This document shows positions 34,622 to 45,970 of a stretch of 64,000 nucleotides of DNA, piece by piece. The position numbers were made by a program, and so were the translations under genes. Every line of letters begins with the position of its first letter. Position 1 is the stretch's first letter. Under the pieces are notes generated by a model. That model searched no databases. It saw only the letters and a list, made by a program, of their open reading frames with translations, and was not told the origin of the DNA. Source of the stretch: Garcia nutans (Eukaryota > Streptophyta > Magnoliopsida > Malpighiales > Euphorbiaceae); NCBI GenBank assembly GCA_947685225.1, contig CANTUV010000037.1, forward strand, positions 26,183,001 through 26,247,000, in the 5' to 3' direction.

Positions 34622-37121
34622 TGTAACACCCCTATACCCCGTTTATGTACACTACATACTACATCTGTACTATACGTATACCGGATACAGGAGTGCTACG
34701 ATTTATAATAAGCAAACCGATCTTTCAATTTAACAACATTATAAGAAAACTTAAAACATTCAAATCATATTATAAAGTACAATAGATAAAACATTTATGT
34801 GATACGCAGCGGAAAATATAGTGGTATTTACAAATACATATACATATCAAAATCCATGTTTTACAAAACATAAAATTTATACATGTTTGGCAGTTTGTCT
34901 TTGATCTTTAAGCCCTCTATCAACACCTCAGAATCTAGACTCCACTCAGTCTAACTGAGCTCTCCGGTTCTATCCTGTCACCTGCGCGATGAACCACAAT
35001 CGCGCTAAGCCAATGGATTAGTGGTACAAACCACAATAACAATATGCTATAATGAAATGTAAATGTCATACTTTCAAACATCATAAACAATTCTCCAGAA
35101 CATCATATTTCATAACATTACCTTTCATTTTATCATTCAATTGTTTCATCATTCATAAATCACATTTAAGCAAAAACAAACATGGGCCCAAAAAGGATTT
35201 AATATGATATTCAAAGTTCAGAGTTACTGCTTTGGTCCATAATCACAATCATCAAGCCCGTAGGCGATATATATATTTATCCATGGATAATCAACTAGAT
35301 TTGAGCTTACGACCCAGTCTTTTCACTCAATCTAGTTTCAAAGATTTGTTTTTGAGGCTTACAACCTAGTCTTTTAACCCCAAAAACATCACATTTCACA
35401 TTTTTCAGCTGGACTCGGCTTACTACCCGGTCTTTTCACCTGTCCAGCAATTCATAGGCATGCTGCCAAACCCAAAACTCTGAAAATTGAATAACATATT
35501 AAGCACATAATTATTTCATTTGTCTCTTTATCATCCTCTTTCTCAATTCATTTCATATTTCATATTCCATAATCATATAGGCAACCATGCCCCAATTATT
35601 TCATTTGCACTATCATAGCCAACAACAATGGCTTCACATTTCATCATATCTCAATTCACATTATGCAAATCATAGCATTAATCAAATGTATTAACAATGT
35701 AATAAATTACTTAACATATTCACAACCAAATGGGTTGAATCTCAAAATCATATGAATGTATGCAATCATTCAAGTTTGTACTTACCTCAAGAGCAACTCA
35801 AACCAATCTAAACACTTCCTCTTCCAAGAATCCTCCAACGCTTGGATTAGGGCAACTCAACTCTCTTCAAAATATAAACCAAAGGTAATCATACACATAA
35901 GATAATAAGACTAAGAACCAACTAGGGCAAACTCTAAACATGACACGCTCAACAACACGGGCGTGTCCCTGACCGTGCCCTAACTCCACAACATAGAAGC
36001 TTTGACACGCTCAGAACCATGGGCGTGTCATTGGATGTGTAATAAATTCTGTCTCACAGAAACATTGACACGTCCAACAACACGGGCGTGCTCATGGCCG
36101 TGTCAATCCTCCCTCAACACAGTAGCTATGACACGTTAAATAACACGGGCGTGTTACTGGCCGTGTCAATGCTACTACAACACAGAAGCTGTGACACGCT
36201 CAGTAACATGGGCGTGTCACCGCTTGTGTCACCCATCCAAGAACACAGAACCATTGACATGCCTAAAGACCTGGCCGTGGTCATGGGCGTGTCAGGCCAA
36301 AAATCCAGATTCCGGCAACAACAACAACACATTCAACAAACCTCTTACTTCCACCATTTTCCACTTCAAACAAACTTAATTAAACACACCCATAAACCAT
36401 AATAACTTGCAAAAACACCAAAACAACTCAAAACATACATCAAACACAAATCATAATCATCACCACAAACCCAAAACACAACCACAACACTTTCTCTTCC
36501 AACAAACTTACTCTTTCCTTCAATCCAACCCCAAAATCCAAAATCAATTGAACCAAACACTCTTAAACACACCACAATCAAACAAACACATATCAACCAC
36601 AATCTCAACTCACAAAATCAAAGAAAATCAAAGAATCAAGTGGAAAACTTACCAAAGATGAAGAAACTCTTAAATTTCCAACTTGATCACTTGAAAACTT
36701 CCTTCAATCTTGAGCTTGGAAGATCAAATCTCTCTCTTGCTCTCTTGCTATGGAGGGTCGGCCAAACAAATAAAAGAAAAGGAAAGAAGATGAGCCACGA
36801 AGAAGAAAGAAGGAAAGAAGAAAACAAAGAAAGCAAAGTCAACTCTCTCAACAACTCTCTTCCTCAAAACCCTCTCCACCAAGCAATATATACAAAAAAA
36901 TAATACAAAATATCTCCATCCACTTCCACTCACTCTTATTCAAATTAATTAATTCCTTTGACCCTTCATACATTTGACTTGTATATGTTGTATATATCCC
37001 AATATATACAACATATACACTCTCCTCAAAACCTCTTCTCTTTCCGCTAAAATAAATACACTTAATCCAAATACAACAATAATTTGTCCAAAACTTTTTG
37101 GGTATACTTTGGGATATTACA
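34622..37121 (-). mobile_element. Solo LTR J, inserted in element A gag-pol
   Basis: A 2500-bp LTR beginning TGTAACACCCCTATACCCC and ending TTTGGGATATTACA, so oriented like element B (minus). It is related to the B LTR at both ends but clearly diverged. It has the GCGCGAT-N8-ATCGCGC hairpin at 34984-35005, GGCTTACRACCYAGTCTTTT repeats (35300-35440) and an array of GACACG...CGTGTC palindromes (35938-36292). The flanks AGACC (34617-34621) and AAGCC (37122-37126) differ at two of five positions. Removing five bases puts the host reading frame back in register, which supports a decayed 5-bp TSD. The AC-rich plus-strand open frames inside it are not genes. Confidence 0.82.
35938..36292. repeat. 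Array of GACACG...CGGGCGTGTC palindromic repeats (LTR J)
   Basis: About six imperfect ~60-bp units, each with TGACACGYTCARYAACACGGGCGTGT followed by a GGCCGTGTCAATG-like segment and ACACAGAAGC. The cores GACACGGGCGTGTC / ACACGGGCGTGT are inverted repeats. Confidence 0.85.
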
Positions 37122-38285
37122 AAGCCACCACCTAAAGAAGTAGAGGCTAATAAAGGAAAGGAAACTGAAGTAGGGAACAAAGAAGAGGAAGATGATACTG
37201 TGCTTAAGAAGTTAAAGAGAACCCAAGAAAGTGTTAGCATTTGGGACTTATTGGCCACTTCTAAAAAGCACCATGAAACTATGGCCAAGGCCTTGGCTAG
37301 CATGCCAATTTCCACCTCCATAACACCAGAGGAGTTGATTAACTTCATAAAAGTTGAAGGAGTAATGAAATGTGAAGATATTCAAAAGAAGAGAAAATTT
37401 AATATGGCAATGGTATCTTTCTCAGATGCGGATTTACAAGAAGAGGGGAGAGATCACATCCTTTCTCTCTTTATCAAAGTAGAAATCAAAGGAAAAAGGA
37501 CTCCATGTGTGATGGTTAATGATCGGTCCACCATAAATATTTTTCCACTTAAAATATTGCCAAAGCTAGCTATGTCAACAAGGGATCTAAGCCTAACCGA
37601 GGTAACCATTAGGGCTTATGACAATACTAAGAGGCATGACGAGGGGACATTCAAAGCTATTGTGAAGGTTGGTCCAATTGAATCTATTATTGAATTTGTG
37701 ATTTTGGACATACCTGTTACTTTTGTTCTACTTTTGGGATGGCCATGGTTTCATCCTCTTGGTGGAGTTCCTTCCACCCTTCATCAAAAGATTAAGATCC
37801 CTAACAGAGATGAGACGGTGGTCGTCGAGGACAAGGATAATAAGATTGTTAATGCTCTAATGGTAGAGAGGCCTCTCAATGGTTTTCAAGTAGTTGCAAT
37901 TTTTGATGATGAAGTAGTGGACTCTAAGGTCTTGAACATGATGAAGAACATGAGCTACCTTCCCAAAGCTGGTCTTGGAAAGGGCAAGGCCGGTGTGATA
38001 AAACTTCCAAATTTTAAAACTCAAACTTCTAAGAAAGGGTTGGGGTATGAAGAAGCTAGTAAATATGTTTAGCTAAAGAAGAATGAGAAGATGAGCTTCC
38101 CAACACTTGAAGAAATCTTTGTCAAAGCTCTGGACATAGGACCACCTCAAGGAAAGCCCGAGCCAATCATGTTCATGGGAAAGTTGATCCCGGATTTTGA
38201 AATTTTTGTTGATGTCGCCGAACTAGTGGAACAAGTGAAGAAAGAGCTAACACTAATCCGGAATGGGAGAAGGAAGCTGTCCTGA
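37122..38285 (+). pseudogene. Protease region of element A
   Basis: A long open frame (37098-38072; the first 24 bases belong to LTR J) followed by a short one (38091-38285) encodes the part between gag and RT. The aspartic protease is recognisable by FIKVEIKGKRTPCVMVNDRS (about 37470-37530), where the family has a D-N/D-G-S/T active site: here NDRS replaces it, so the flexible Gly is lost. LLLGWPWFHPLGGVPSTLHQ (about 37731-37790) is the C-terminal protease motif. YLPKAGLGKGKAG near 37960-38000 resembles the G-patch-like segment seen downstream of this protease in TAT elements. A TAG ends the first frame at 38070-38072. It is inactive by the active-site change and the lack of a continuous frame. 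Confidence 0.8.
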
Positions 38286-39950
38286 AAACTAAGAAGACTC
38301 CAGAGGAGATTGCTGCCCTGGTTGAAGAGAAGTTTGAAGATGTTCTACTTTATGATTTTGAGAACAATGATTTTGATTTTGATTTTAATTTGTCTGCTTT
38401 GTGTGAGGATGATGATGTTTTATTTTCCAAAATGAATGCAATAAAACCTGATTTTGCTTACTTGTGTGATGTTTTCTTGATGGATGCATACATTCAAATA
38501 GTGGTTACATGAGCATCTTTAATATTAATTCAGTCGATACACAATCATTAAATTTGGGAACAATAAAAAATCCTAAAAATATTAGCATAGCATCCGACCT
38601 TACTCCTAATGAGAAAGAGAGAGAGATTTGAAAAAAATAGTTAAAAAATATGAAGAAGTATTTTCTTGGTCTTATGAGGATATGCCTGGAATAGATCGAG
38701 ACATAGCCAAACATTTGATTCCTACTTACACCCATATGAAACTTGTCAAGCAAAAGCTTAGGCGGTTAAGACCTGAATAGGTTGAATTGGTTAAAGAAGA
38801 GGTCACTAAACAAATACAAGTAAAGTTCCTTAAAGTGATAGATTATCCAGATTGGCTAGACAACATAGTACCCGTGCCAAACAAAGATGGAAGAATTAGG
38901 TCTGTGTGGATTATAGAGACTTAAACAAGGCTTCCCCTAAAGATGATTTTTCTTTATCACATATAGATATTCTCATTGATAGTGTAGCCTCTAGCATGCT
39001 ACACTCGTTTGTAGATGGATTTTTCGGATATAACCAAGTGTTAATGGCCCAAGAGGATAAAGCCAAAACTGCTTTCATTACTATATGAGGTATATTTTGT
39101 TATAGGGTAATGCTGTTTGGGTTAAGGAATGCTAGAGAAACCTACCAAAGGATGACCACCATATTATTTCATGACATGATGCAAAAAGAAGCCGAAGTTT
39201 ATGTTGATGATATGATGGTGAAGTCGGATACAAGGGAATAATACTTCCAAAACTTAGAATTATTCTTCAAAAGAGCAGTGAAGTATAAGTTAAGATTAAA
39301 CCTGAAGAAGTGTGTGTTTGGGGTTACCTCAGGCAAATTGTTGGGACATATGATTGGTCCAAATGGCATTGAGATTGACCATGACAAAGTTAAATAAATT
39401 AGGGGTATGCCAGCCCCTAAGACGGAGAGAGAAGTTCCAGGATTCATTAGCAAATTGCAGTACATTAGCAGGTTTATAGAAAAGCTCACCACAATCTGTG
39501 AACCTATCTTCAAATTGCTTAAAAAGAATTAGCTAGTCTTGTGGAATGAAGAGTGTCAAAAAACCTTTGAGCGAATAAAAGAGTATCTATTAAACTCCCC
39601 GGTAAACCCTTGTTACTACACTTAGCAGTAGAAGAAGGGTCAATAGGAGCCATGCTAGCCCAAGAAGATGAGTCAGGGATTGAGCATGCAGTTTACTATT
39701 TGAGATCCTACCTTATGAAATTAAGTATAGCATCATTGAAAAGACCTATATAGCTGTGGTTTCATCTTCTAAGAAGTTGCAGCATTACTTTCAATCTTAT
39801 AGTGTGCAAGAATTTGAGATTGAGTATGTAACTAGGAAAATAATCAAAGGTAGAGCAGTGGCAGAATTCCTGGCCCAACAACCATTACCGGATAGCGAAG
39901 AGGTAGTCTTAGAATTTTCAGATGAACATTTAGAGGCCATAGAAGTATAA
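38286..39950 (+). pseudogene. Reverse transcriptase and first RNase H of element A
   Basis: RT motifs are readable in order. FSWSYEDMPGID at about 38660 opens the domain. DYRDLNKASPKDDF at 38909 follows a one-base deletion just before it. FVDGFFGYNQVLMA is at about 39010, then KTAFITI and a Trp-to-TGA change at 39087. After that come VMLFGLRNARETYQ and the catalytic YVDDMMVKS at 39201-39227. GKLLGHMIGPNGIEID and FISKLQYISRFIEKL of the connection follow. RNase H includes EEGSIGAMLAQEDESG (after a frameshift at 39600) and AVVSSSKKLQHYF. At least seven stops or shifts are visible, including TAG at 38778, TAA at 39238, TAA at 39394 and TAG at 39529. Clearly dead, but the lineage signature is TAT. 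Confidence 0.87.
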
Positions 39951-39953
39951 GGA

Positions 39954-40340
39954 TGAAAAATGTATTTTGACAGGGAAGTGAATAGGAAAGGAGCAGGTTT
40001 GGGAGTCATACTAGAATCGCCCAAAGGGGAGTTTATCCCTTTAGCCAAGAAGTTGCAATTCAGGATGACCAATAATATGGTGGAATATGAAGAATGTATC
40101 TTTGGTTTGGAAACCCTAATGATTATGAAGGTGGATAAGGTGCAAGTCTTTGGTGATTCATTGCTAGTACTATCCCAAGTAAATAAAGAATAGGAGTTGA
40201 AAGAAGAGAAGTTAAAACCATACCACAATTACTTGATCATGATGAAGAAGAACTTTAAGGAATGTAGGTTTATACACCTACCAAGAGAAGAAAACCAGAT
40301 GGATGATGCCCTAGCCACATTAGCTTCGGTATGGGAAAAT
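39954..40340 (+). pseudogene. Second, archaeal-type RNase H (aRH) of element A
   Basis: After the first RNase H a second RNase H domain is coded. MYFDREVNRKGAGLGVI carries the first catalytic Asp, NNMVEYEECIFGLE the Glu, VQVFGDSLLVLSQVN the second Asp, and REENQMDDALATLAS the last Asp. All four catalytic positions are present. Stops are at 39948-39950, 39954-39956 and at about 40191 (a TAG between VNKE and ELKEE). An extra archaeal-type RNase H after the usual one is a known hallmark of the plant TAT lineage, so this domain is the strongest single marker of the element's clade. Confidence 0.85.
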
Positions 40341-40539
40341 CCTGTCAATTTATTCCTTAAGACTCTGATTTTGACTAGCTCATTGACTTCTTGCTATGAA
40401 TATGAGATAATCATGGCAATTGATACAGACCATGATGCGTGGTATGACACTATAAGATGGTTTTTGGAGGAGAAGGAATACCCGTTAGGGGCAACAAAGA
40501 AAGAAAGAAGAGCCATAAGGAAGTGGTCCTTATAATACA

Positions 40540-41702
40540 TCACCTTCCATGGAGAGTTGTATCGAAGATGACCTGATGGGGTGCACTTGAGAAGCTTGAG
40601 GAAGCCTGAAGTGGAGCATATCATGTCAGAAGTACACGTGGGAAGTTGCGGCCCACACATGAGTGGTTTAGCTCTAGTTCAAAAGATAATTCGATAAGGT
40701 TACTAGTAGTTGACCATGGAGAGAGATTGTATTGAGTTTGTAAAGAAGTGACAGCAATGTTAGATGTATGGTAATTTGATTCACATGCCTCCTAAAGAAT
40801 TGTATTCTATGTCTTCACCCTGGCCCTTCGCAACTTGGGGAATTGACATTATAAGAGAGATACATCCGACAGCCTCAAACAGTAACCGTTTCATTGTAGT
40901 AGCAGTAGATTATTTTTCAAAATGGGTTGAAGCCGAATCTTTCAACAAATTGGGGGCAAGACAAATGGCTAGATTTATTGAAAAGAATCTTATTTGCAGG
41001 TATGGGGTCCCATACAGTGTGATATCGGACAATGGGGTACAGTTCCAAGGTGCGGTTGAGAACTTATTCTCAAAATACTGAATCCATCATCATCGATCCT
41101 CCCCTTATAGACCACATGCCAATGGTGCAGTAGAAGCAACCAATAAGACAATTAAGTAGATCCTATCCAAGATAACCAAGACAAACAGGGATTGGTCAGA
41201 GATGCTTCCTTTTGCTTTATGGGGATACAGAACAAGTGTGCAAACACCGACTAGAATGACACCGTTCTCTTTAGTTTACGGGATGGAGGCAGTGTTACCA
41301 ATTGAAATTGAGATCAAATCATTGAGAGTAGTCTTAGAAGATGAACTACTTGAGACAAAATGGGTAGTGAGTAGATACACACAGTTAGCTTTACTAGAGG
41401 AGAGAAGGTTAAAAGAACTTTATCATCACCAACTATATCAAAGGAAGATAGCTCGGGCCTACAATAGAAGGGTTAAGATAAAAAAACTCATAGTCAGGGA
41501 TTTAGTATTGAAACAATATAAGCCTAATGTATCTGATCCAAGAGGGAAATTTAGGCCTAGCTGGGAAGGACCATATATTGTGAAACAAGTCATGAACAAG
41601 GGTGCAGTCAAGTTATCAGATATGGACATAATGAGTTTAGTGTGGACATAATGAGTTTAGTGAGCGAGTGAACATTGACAGGTTGAAGAGGTTTTATGTA
41701 TA
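40540..41702 (+). pseudogene. Integrase of element A
   Basis: The zinc-binding region is seen at 40640-40760 (HVGSCGPHMSG, then VKK-stop-QQC with two stops). The core is at 40764-41160: ATWGIDIIREI (first Asp), VISDNGVQFQG (second Asp), then after a TGA at 41079 YRPHANGAVEATNKTIK (the Glu). The C-terminal part is an open frame of 149 codons (41202-41651) with LPFALWGYRTS, SLVYGMEAVLP and the GPYIV end motif. A 20-bp tandem duplication (41623-41662) shifts the frame just before the usual end, after which NIDRLKRFYV closes the polyprotein at about 41700. No chromodomain is present, as expected for TAT. Confidence 0.87.
41623..41662. repeat. 20-bp tandem duplication at the end of A integrase
   Basis: TGGACATAATGAGTTTAGTG occurs twice head to tail, shifting the reading frame of the integrase C-terminus. 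Confidence 0.9.
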
Positions 41703-42279
41703 AAAAAAAGAGCTCGCTAGGTTGAAAACCCAAAAGGGCGGCCTAGGAAAAAGTTAGAGCAGTCCGCTAGTTTCGAAAGCCCAAAATGGCAGGCTAGGCA
41801 ACAATTAGGGCTAAGCGAGAGAAAATCTTCAATTAGAAAATCCGAAAGGGCTAGTTGGCAATGGGAGTGATCTTGTGTATGCTGGCTTTATGTTTGGTTG
41901 TTCCTTAATTTAATAAAGTGAAATTAATATTAAAATTGTTCTATGTGCACTATTTTAAGTATTTGACCAGATATGGATAAAATAAATAAACACAATAGCA
42001 AAAGGTGATGACAAATTATAAAAGGAAAAGAAACATCTCTTATTATTACTTTCATTATTTTTCATCCTAACAATATTCTTTCTAAAGAAATTGACAAATG
42101 TAAAATCTATGGCAGACAATAAGTATAGCGTGCAGGCCAACTTTACTTCAGCCGATCCAAGTAGGCTTCAGTTAGATAAGGCATATCCAAATCAGGAGTA
42201 AAATTGAAACCTTGTGGCTCAGCTCCATACTGACGATCAAGCCGGTGAGGATCATAGTAAGTACCTCGACAAAGAGTAG
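41703..42279 (+). other. Element A post-pol spacer, left part
   Basis: Non-coding. At 41715-41870 there are three imperfect copies of a ~50-bp unit with GAAAACCCAAAAGGGCGGCC. The same unit resumes on the far side of element D at 53260-53420. Repeats of this type between pol and the 3' LTR are known from TAT/Ogre elements. The last five bases, AGTAG (42275-42279), are the left TSD of element D. Confidence 0.7.
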
Positions 42280-44481
42280 TGTGAGCGGGGATTTTCTCCA
42301 CCACTCCCGGTGGAATGGTTCTTGCGACTTCGGCACTATTTAGGTTCGAGGCCTTAGAGAACGCGGACCTAAGTCCGGAGAAAATAGAGTTGCCACCCGG
42401 ACGGGCTGGGAAAAAAGAAAGGGGTGGATGACTTGATTCCTAAGGAATCAGCAATCCCCTAATGGGTTCGGAAAGTTGGGTACGTGTGGGGAAGGTGAGA
42501 AATGGCCCAGCACCCCCACAACGCCCGGTTCATTAGAACTGGCCTCCTTTACAGGTCTTAATATTATAAAATTCTTAAATATAATAACATTATCCATATT
42601 ACACACAATAATAAAAGAAAGCATCAATATATTAAAATCAAAACAATGTCCAAACAAAGCAAATAAATGGACACCCATCCAAGGATGGAAACATGTCCTT
42701 ACATCACATGCCTAAATAGGACACCCACCAAAAAGGTAGAAACATACCCTTTACATAGGTTCTAAAATAGAAAAGCAAATTAAATTACATGATATTTAAC
42801 TAATGAGGTACCCACCAAGTGGAAACATACCTCTTACAACTTTTGGAAATCTAAATTAATTGATAAAAGTAAATAATCATTCATCATAAATAAATCAATC
42901 ATCAAATCTATTAATCAAAATATAAAAAAAAACATCCATCCATGATAAATTAAATAAATCAAGTATTGAAATTAAATAAATTAAAGCATAAGAAATAAAT
43001 CAAAGCATAATCAAGTATGGAATTGAATAAAGCAAATAAAAGTCCAATTATGGCTACTGTGACTTTTTATGGAATTAAAATAAATTAGAGTTTTATGTTT
43101 TAAAGGGTTGGTAAGACTCTTTGATTAACAAAATTAAGGTTTGAATGATAATATCATGAAACTAGGGTTTTAAACACTTTAAAATACTTTAATTTGTGAT
43201 TTTTGGTTATTGGTTTCCTAAGCTACTGTGTAAATTTTAGGTTTTTATGCTTTTATGTTTTTTAATGTTTTAAAAGGATTAGGGTTCATAAAAATTAGGG
43301 TTTAAGGTTTTAAAAGGGTTAGTGTTCATTATTTTGAATTTTAAAAGTTGAATTTGGATTTGATATTTTGGAAGTAGAGTCACGGGTGGTGAATTTTAAT
43401 CTTAGGGTTTGGAAGACAATTTAATATTTTATGGAATTTTATGAATTTAAACAAATAAATTAAAGTTTTTATAAGTAGAAAAGATGTTTTAGAAGACTTT
43501 TTGAATGAAATAGAACCTACTTTATGATTTTAAAAGAAGCAAAATTTACATCTTAGTTTTGTTGAAAAATATGTTCAATTAGAGTTTTAAGGTTTTTAAG
43601 AAGAAAAAATGACAATTTTAAGCTTTTTGGAAGATAAACCAACGAAATAAGGTTTTTTTTTTGCTTTAGAAAAACTAAATTAAAGTTCAAAGGTTTTTAA
43701 TTTTGATTTCATAGATTTTCTACTGTGTAAAAAAAAACAATTAAAGAAATTTAATTAACACATACCTTCTTTTGATGATTTCTCCAAAAACAATTCTTCT
43801 TGGATGAACTAGATCCAAAGACAAGCTTTTTTTGCCTTTGAATCCTCTAAATCGTGCTACTACTGTTCCAGAAAAAAGTTGAATTGAATTTCTTCTTTTC
43901 CTTCCTTGATTTGGTTTCAAATTTTCCAAACTCCTCTTGGATTTTTGCCTCCCCTTTTTTAATTGTCTTTGGTCTTTATTTATAGTGGTTTGAGGTTGTT
44001 TATTCCTAATTAGTTAAGGTAAGTAATATTAATAAAAAAAAGAAACCAAAACCTAATTGGATTAGGTTTCAAACAATTTGTGTCGAAAAATTTGCGCTGC
44101 TGAAAAAAATTCTGCCGCAAAAATCTGCGGCAGCGCACGCGGAGCGGGCCCGTAAGCTATTTCGCAGGTAGAAAATTTCTGCATGTGAAATAGCACAGTG
44201 ATTTCGCCCGCAGGAATTTCCTGCGGGCGAAATGCCCACGGGCCCGTGCCCAAGGGTCAGCGCGATGATTTTTTCGTCGCCGATTTTTCCGGCTCTGATT
44301 TTTATTTTTATTTTTAATTTTTAATTTTTATTTGTTTATTTCTATTTTTTATTAAAAAAAATTAGATACTAAAACAAAAATTATTTAATAAAAGTTATTT
44401 TGGACCAATTAGGCAACAAAAATCATTTTAGATTAAATAAAACATATTAGACCGGATTGGGTCAAAAATTAAGGGTCTACA
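42280..44481 (-). repeat. Element D 3' LTR
   Basis: 2202 bp, from TGTGAGCGGGG to GGGTCTACA in plus reading. It carries a 33-base perfect palindrome at 44201-44233 centred on GGAATTTCC, and a second hairpin CTGCCGCA...TCTGCGGCAG near 44111-44132. TTAGGGTTT motifs are spread over 43090-43330. Confidence 0.9.
44201..44233. other. 33-base palindrome in D 3' LTR
   Basis: Two 16-base arms, ATTTCGCCCGCAGGAA and its exact complement, flank a single T. In the 5' LTR (52730-52762) one base differs (GCGAGCGAAAT), so the mirror symmetry is slightly decayed there. Confidence 0.9.
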
Positions 44482-44497
44482 GTTTGCCGCCTGCTTG
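44482..44497 (-). other. Element D polypurine tract
   Basis: On the minus strand CAAGCAGGCGGCAAAC precedes the 3' LTR directly. Element A has CAAGCAGGGGGCAAAC at 57779-57794 in the same place. Confidence 0.75.
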
Positions 44498-44570
44498 AAT
44501 GATCTGAAACCTTAGTGAAAGAGAGTGAAAATTAATAAGACTTAATTTTTGATGAAATGGTTGAGGTTTT

Positions 44571-44990
44571 GGGTTCTGGACCCGGTTCGAGTTCTGGACT
44601 CAAGGATAATTCTAGGTTCTGGACCTAAGGAAAATTTGGGTTCTGGATCTGGTTCGAGTTCTGGACTCAAGGATAATTCTAGGTTCTGGACCTAAGGAAA
44701 ATTTGGGTTCTGGACCCGGTTCGAGTTATGGACTCAAGGATAATTCTAGGTTCTCGACCTAAAGAAAATTTGGGTTTTGGACCCGGTTCGAGTTCTGGAC
44801 TCAAGGATAATTCTAGGTTCTGGACCTAAGGAAAATTTGGATTCTGGACCCGGTTCGAGTTCTGGACTCAAGGATAATTCTAGGTTCTGGATCTAAGGAA
44901 AATTTGGGTTCTAGACCCGGTTCGAGTTTTGGACTCAAGGGAAATTCTAGGTTCTAGACCTAAGAAAAATTTGGGTTCTGGACCTGGTTT
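44571..44990. repeat. ~67-bp tandem array (GGGTTCTGGACCCGG) in element D
   Basis: Six units and a partial one start at about 44571, 44638, 44705, 44772, 44839, 44906 and 44972. Each contains GGTTCTGGACCCGGTTCGAG, CTGGACTCAAGGATAATTC and CTGGACCTAAGG. Related words form the ~45-bp array in element A at 57133-57700, so both descend from one ancestral repeat next to the polypurine tract. Confidence 0.9.
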
Positions 44991-45250
44991 ATTTGGATAC
45001 TCGATCCTAAACTAGACTCGGATACTCGATCCTATATGGATTTGGATACTTGATCCTAACTGGATTTGGACATTCGATCCTAACTGTATTGGGATACTCG
45101 GCCCTAAATTGATTTGATTTGGGTACATGGATTCAAGATCGGGCACTTAGACCCAAGATTGGGTACTTGGACCCGAGTTTGAATTGACTTGGGTACTTGG
45201 ACCTAGGATTGATTTGATTTGGGTACTTGGACCCTAGATTGGGTACTTGG
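44991..45250. repeat. Short degenerate repeats GGATACTCGATCCTA and GGGTACTTGGACCC
   Basis: Two successive blocks: about five copies of a GATACTCGATCCTAA-like word (44994-45105), then about six copies of GGGTACTTGGACCCRAG (45120-45255). Spacing is irregular. Confidence 0.75.
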
Positions 45251-45341
45251 ACTCGAGAATGAATTTGACTAACCTTTTATCAGTTGAGAAGTCTGACTGC
45301 TCCAGATGTTCTATGCATTGTGATTCTTCATCCTCAGAATG

Positions 45342-45625
45342 GATCTTCACCCTCGGAGATCGAGTCTTCACCCTTGAAAATGGATCTTCATCCTTTGAGA
45401 TTGGGTCTTCACCCTTGACAATGGATCTTCATCCTTTGAGATCGGGTCTTCACCCTTGAAAATGGATCTTCATCCTTTGAGATCGGGTCTTCACCCTTGA
45501 AAATGAATCTTCATCCTTTGAGATCGGGTCTTCACCCTTGAAAATGGATCTTCATCCTTTGAGATCGGGTCTTCACCCTTGAAAATGGATCTTCATCCTT
45601 TAAGATCGGGTCTTCTTTGTTCTTT
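45342..45625. repeat. 41-bp tandem array in element D
   Basis: About seven units of GGATCTTCATCCTTTGAGAT + CGGGTCTTCACCCTTGAAAAT (41 bases). The period is not a multiple of three, so the open frames crossing it are not selected as protein. Confidence 0.9.
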
Positions 45626-45639
45626 GAAGATGGGAGTGA

Positions 45640-45970
45640 CACTGCCAGTGGCTTGGCCTTGTCCCCTGGGTGTGTCACCTTCTTTGTTTTTTCTTTGGTT
45701 CTTCTTTATTCTTGGCTTAGGATGGGACACAACCAAGCTTGTGGCCGTGTCATGTGACACGGCCAGTGGCTTGGCCGTGTCGCCTGCCAATGTCACCTAC
45801 TGCTTCCCTTCTCTCTTTGCTTGGTCTTTCTTGCCTTTGCCCTTTAGGTGAGACACGGCTAGTGGCTTGGCCGTGTCTCCTGCCCGTGTCATGTTATGCC
45901 AAGATTTCCTTTGAGGTGACACGGCCAAGATTGATTTGGCTTGGCCATGTCTTGCTTGATCCATGTTTTC
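45640..45970. repeat. GACACGGCC...GGCCGTGTC palindrome cluster in element D
   Basis: At least six occurrences of GACACGGCC, GGCCGTGTC or GGCTTGGCC occur in 330 bases. This is the same motif class as in the element E LTR (59830-60265) and LTR J, here in the internal non-coding region of D. Confidence 0.8.

Noticed and set aside
36088..36903. Overlapping open frames on both strands of solo LTR J
   Set aside because: They sit wholly in an LTR with AC-rich composition and palindromic repeats. Several overlap each other on opposite strands.
45247..45851. Open frames across the 41-bp array and palindrome cluster in element D
   Set aside because: The repeat period is not a multiple of three and no domain is recognisable; they are by-products of repeats.
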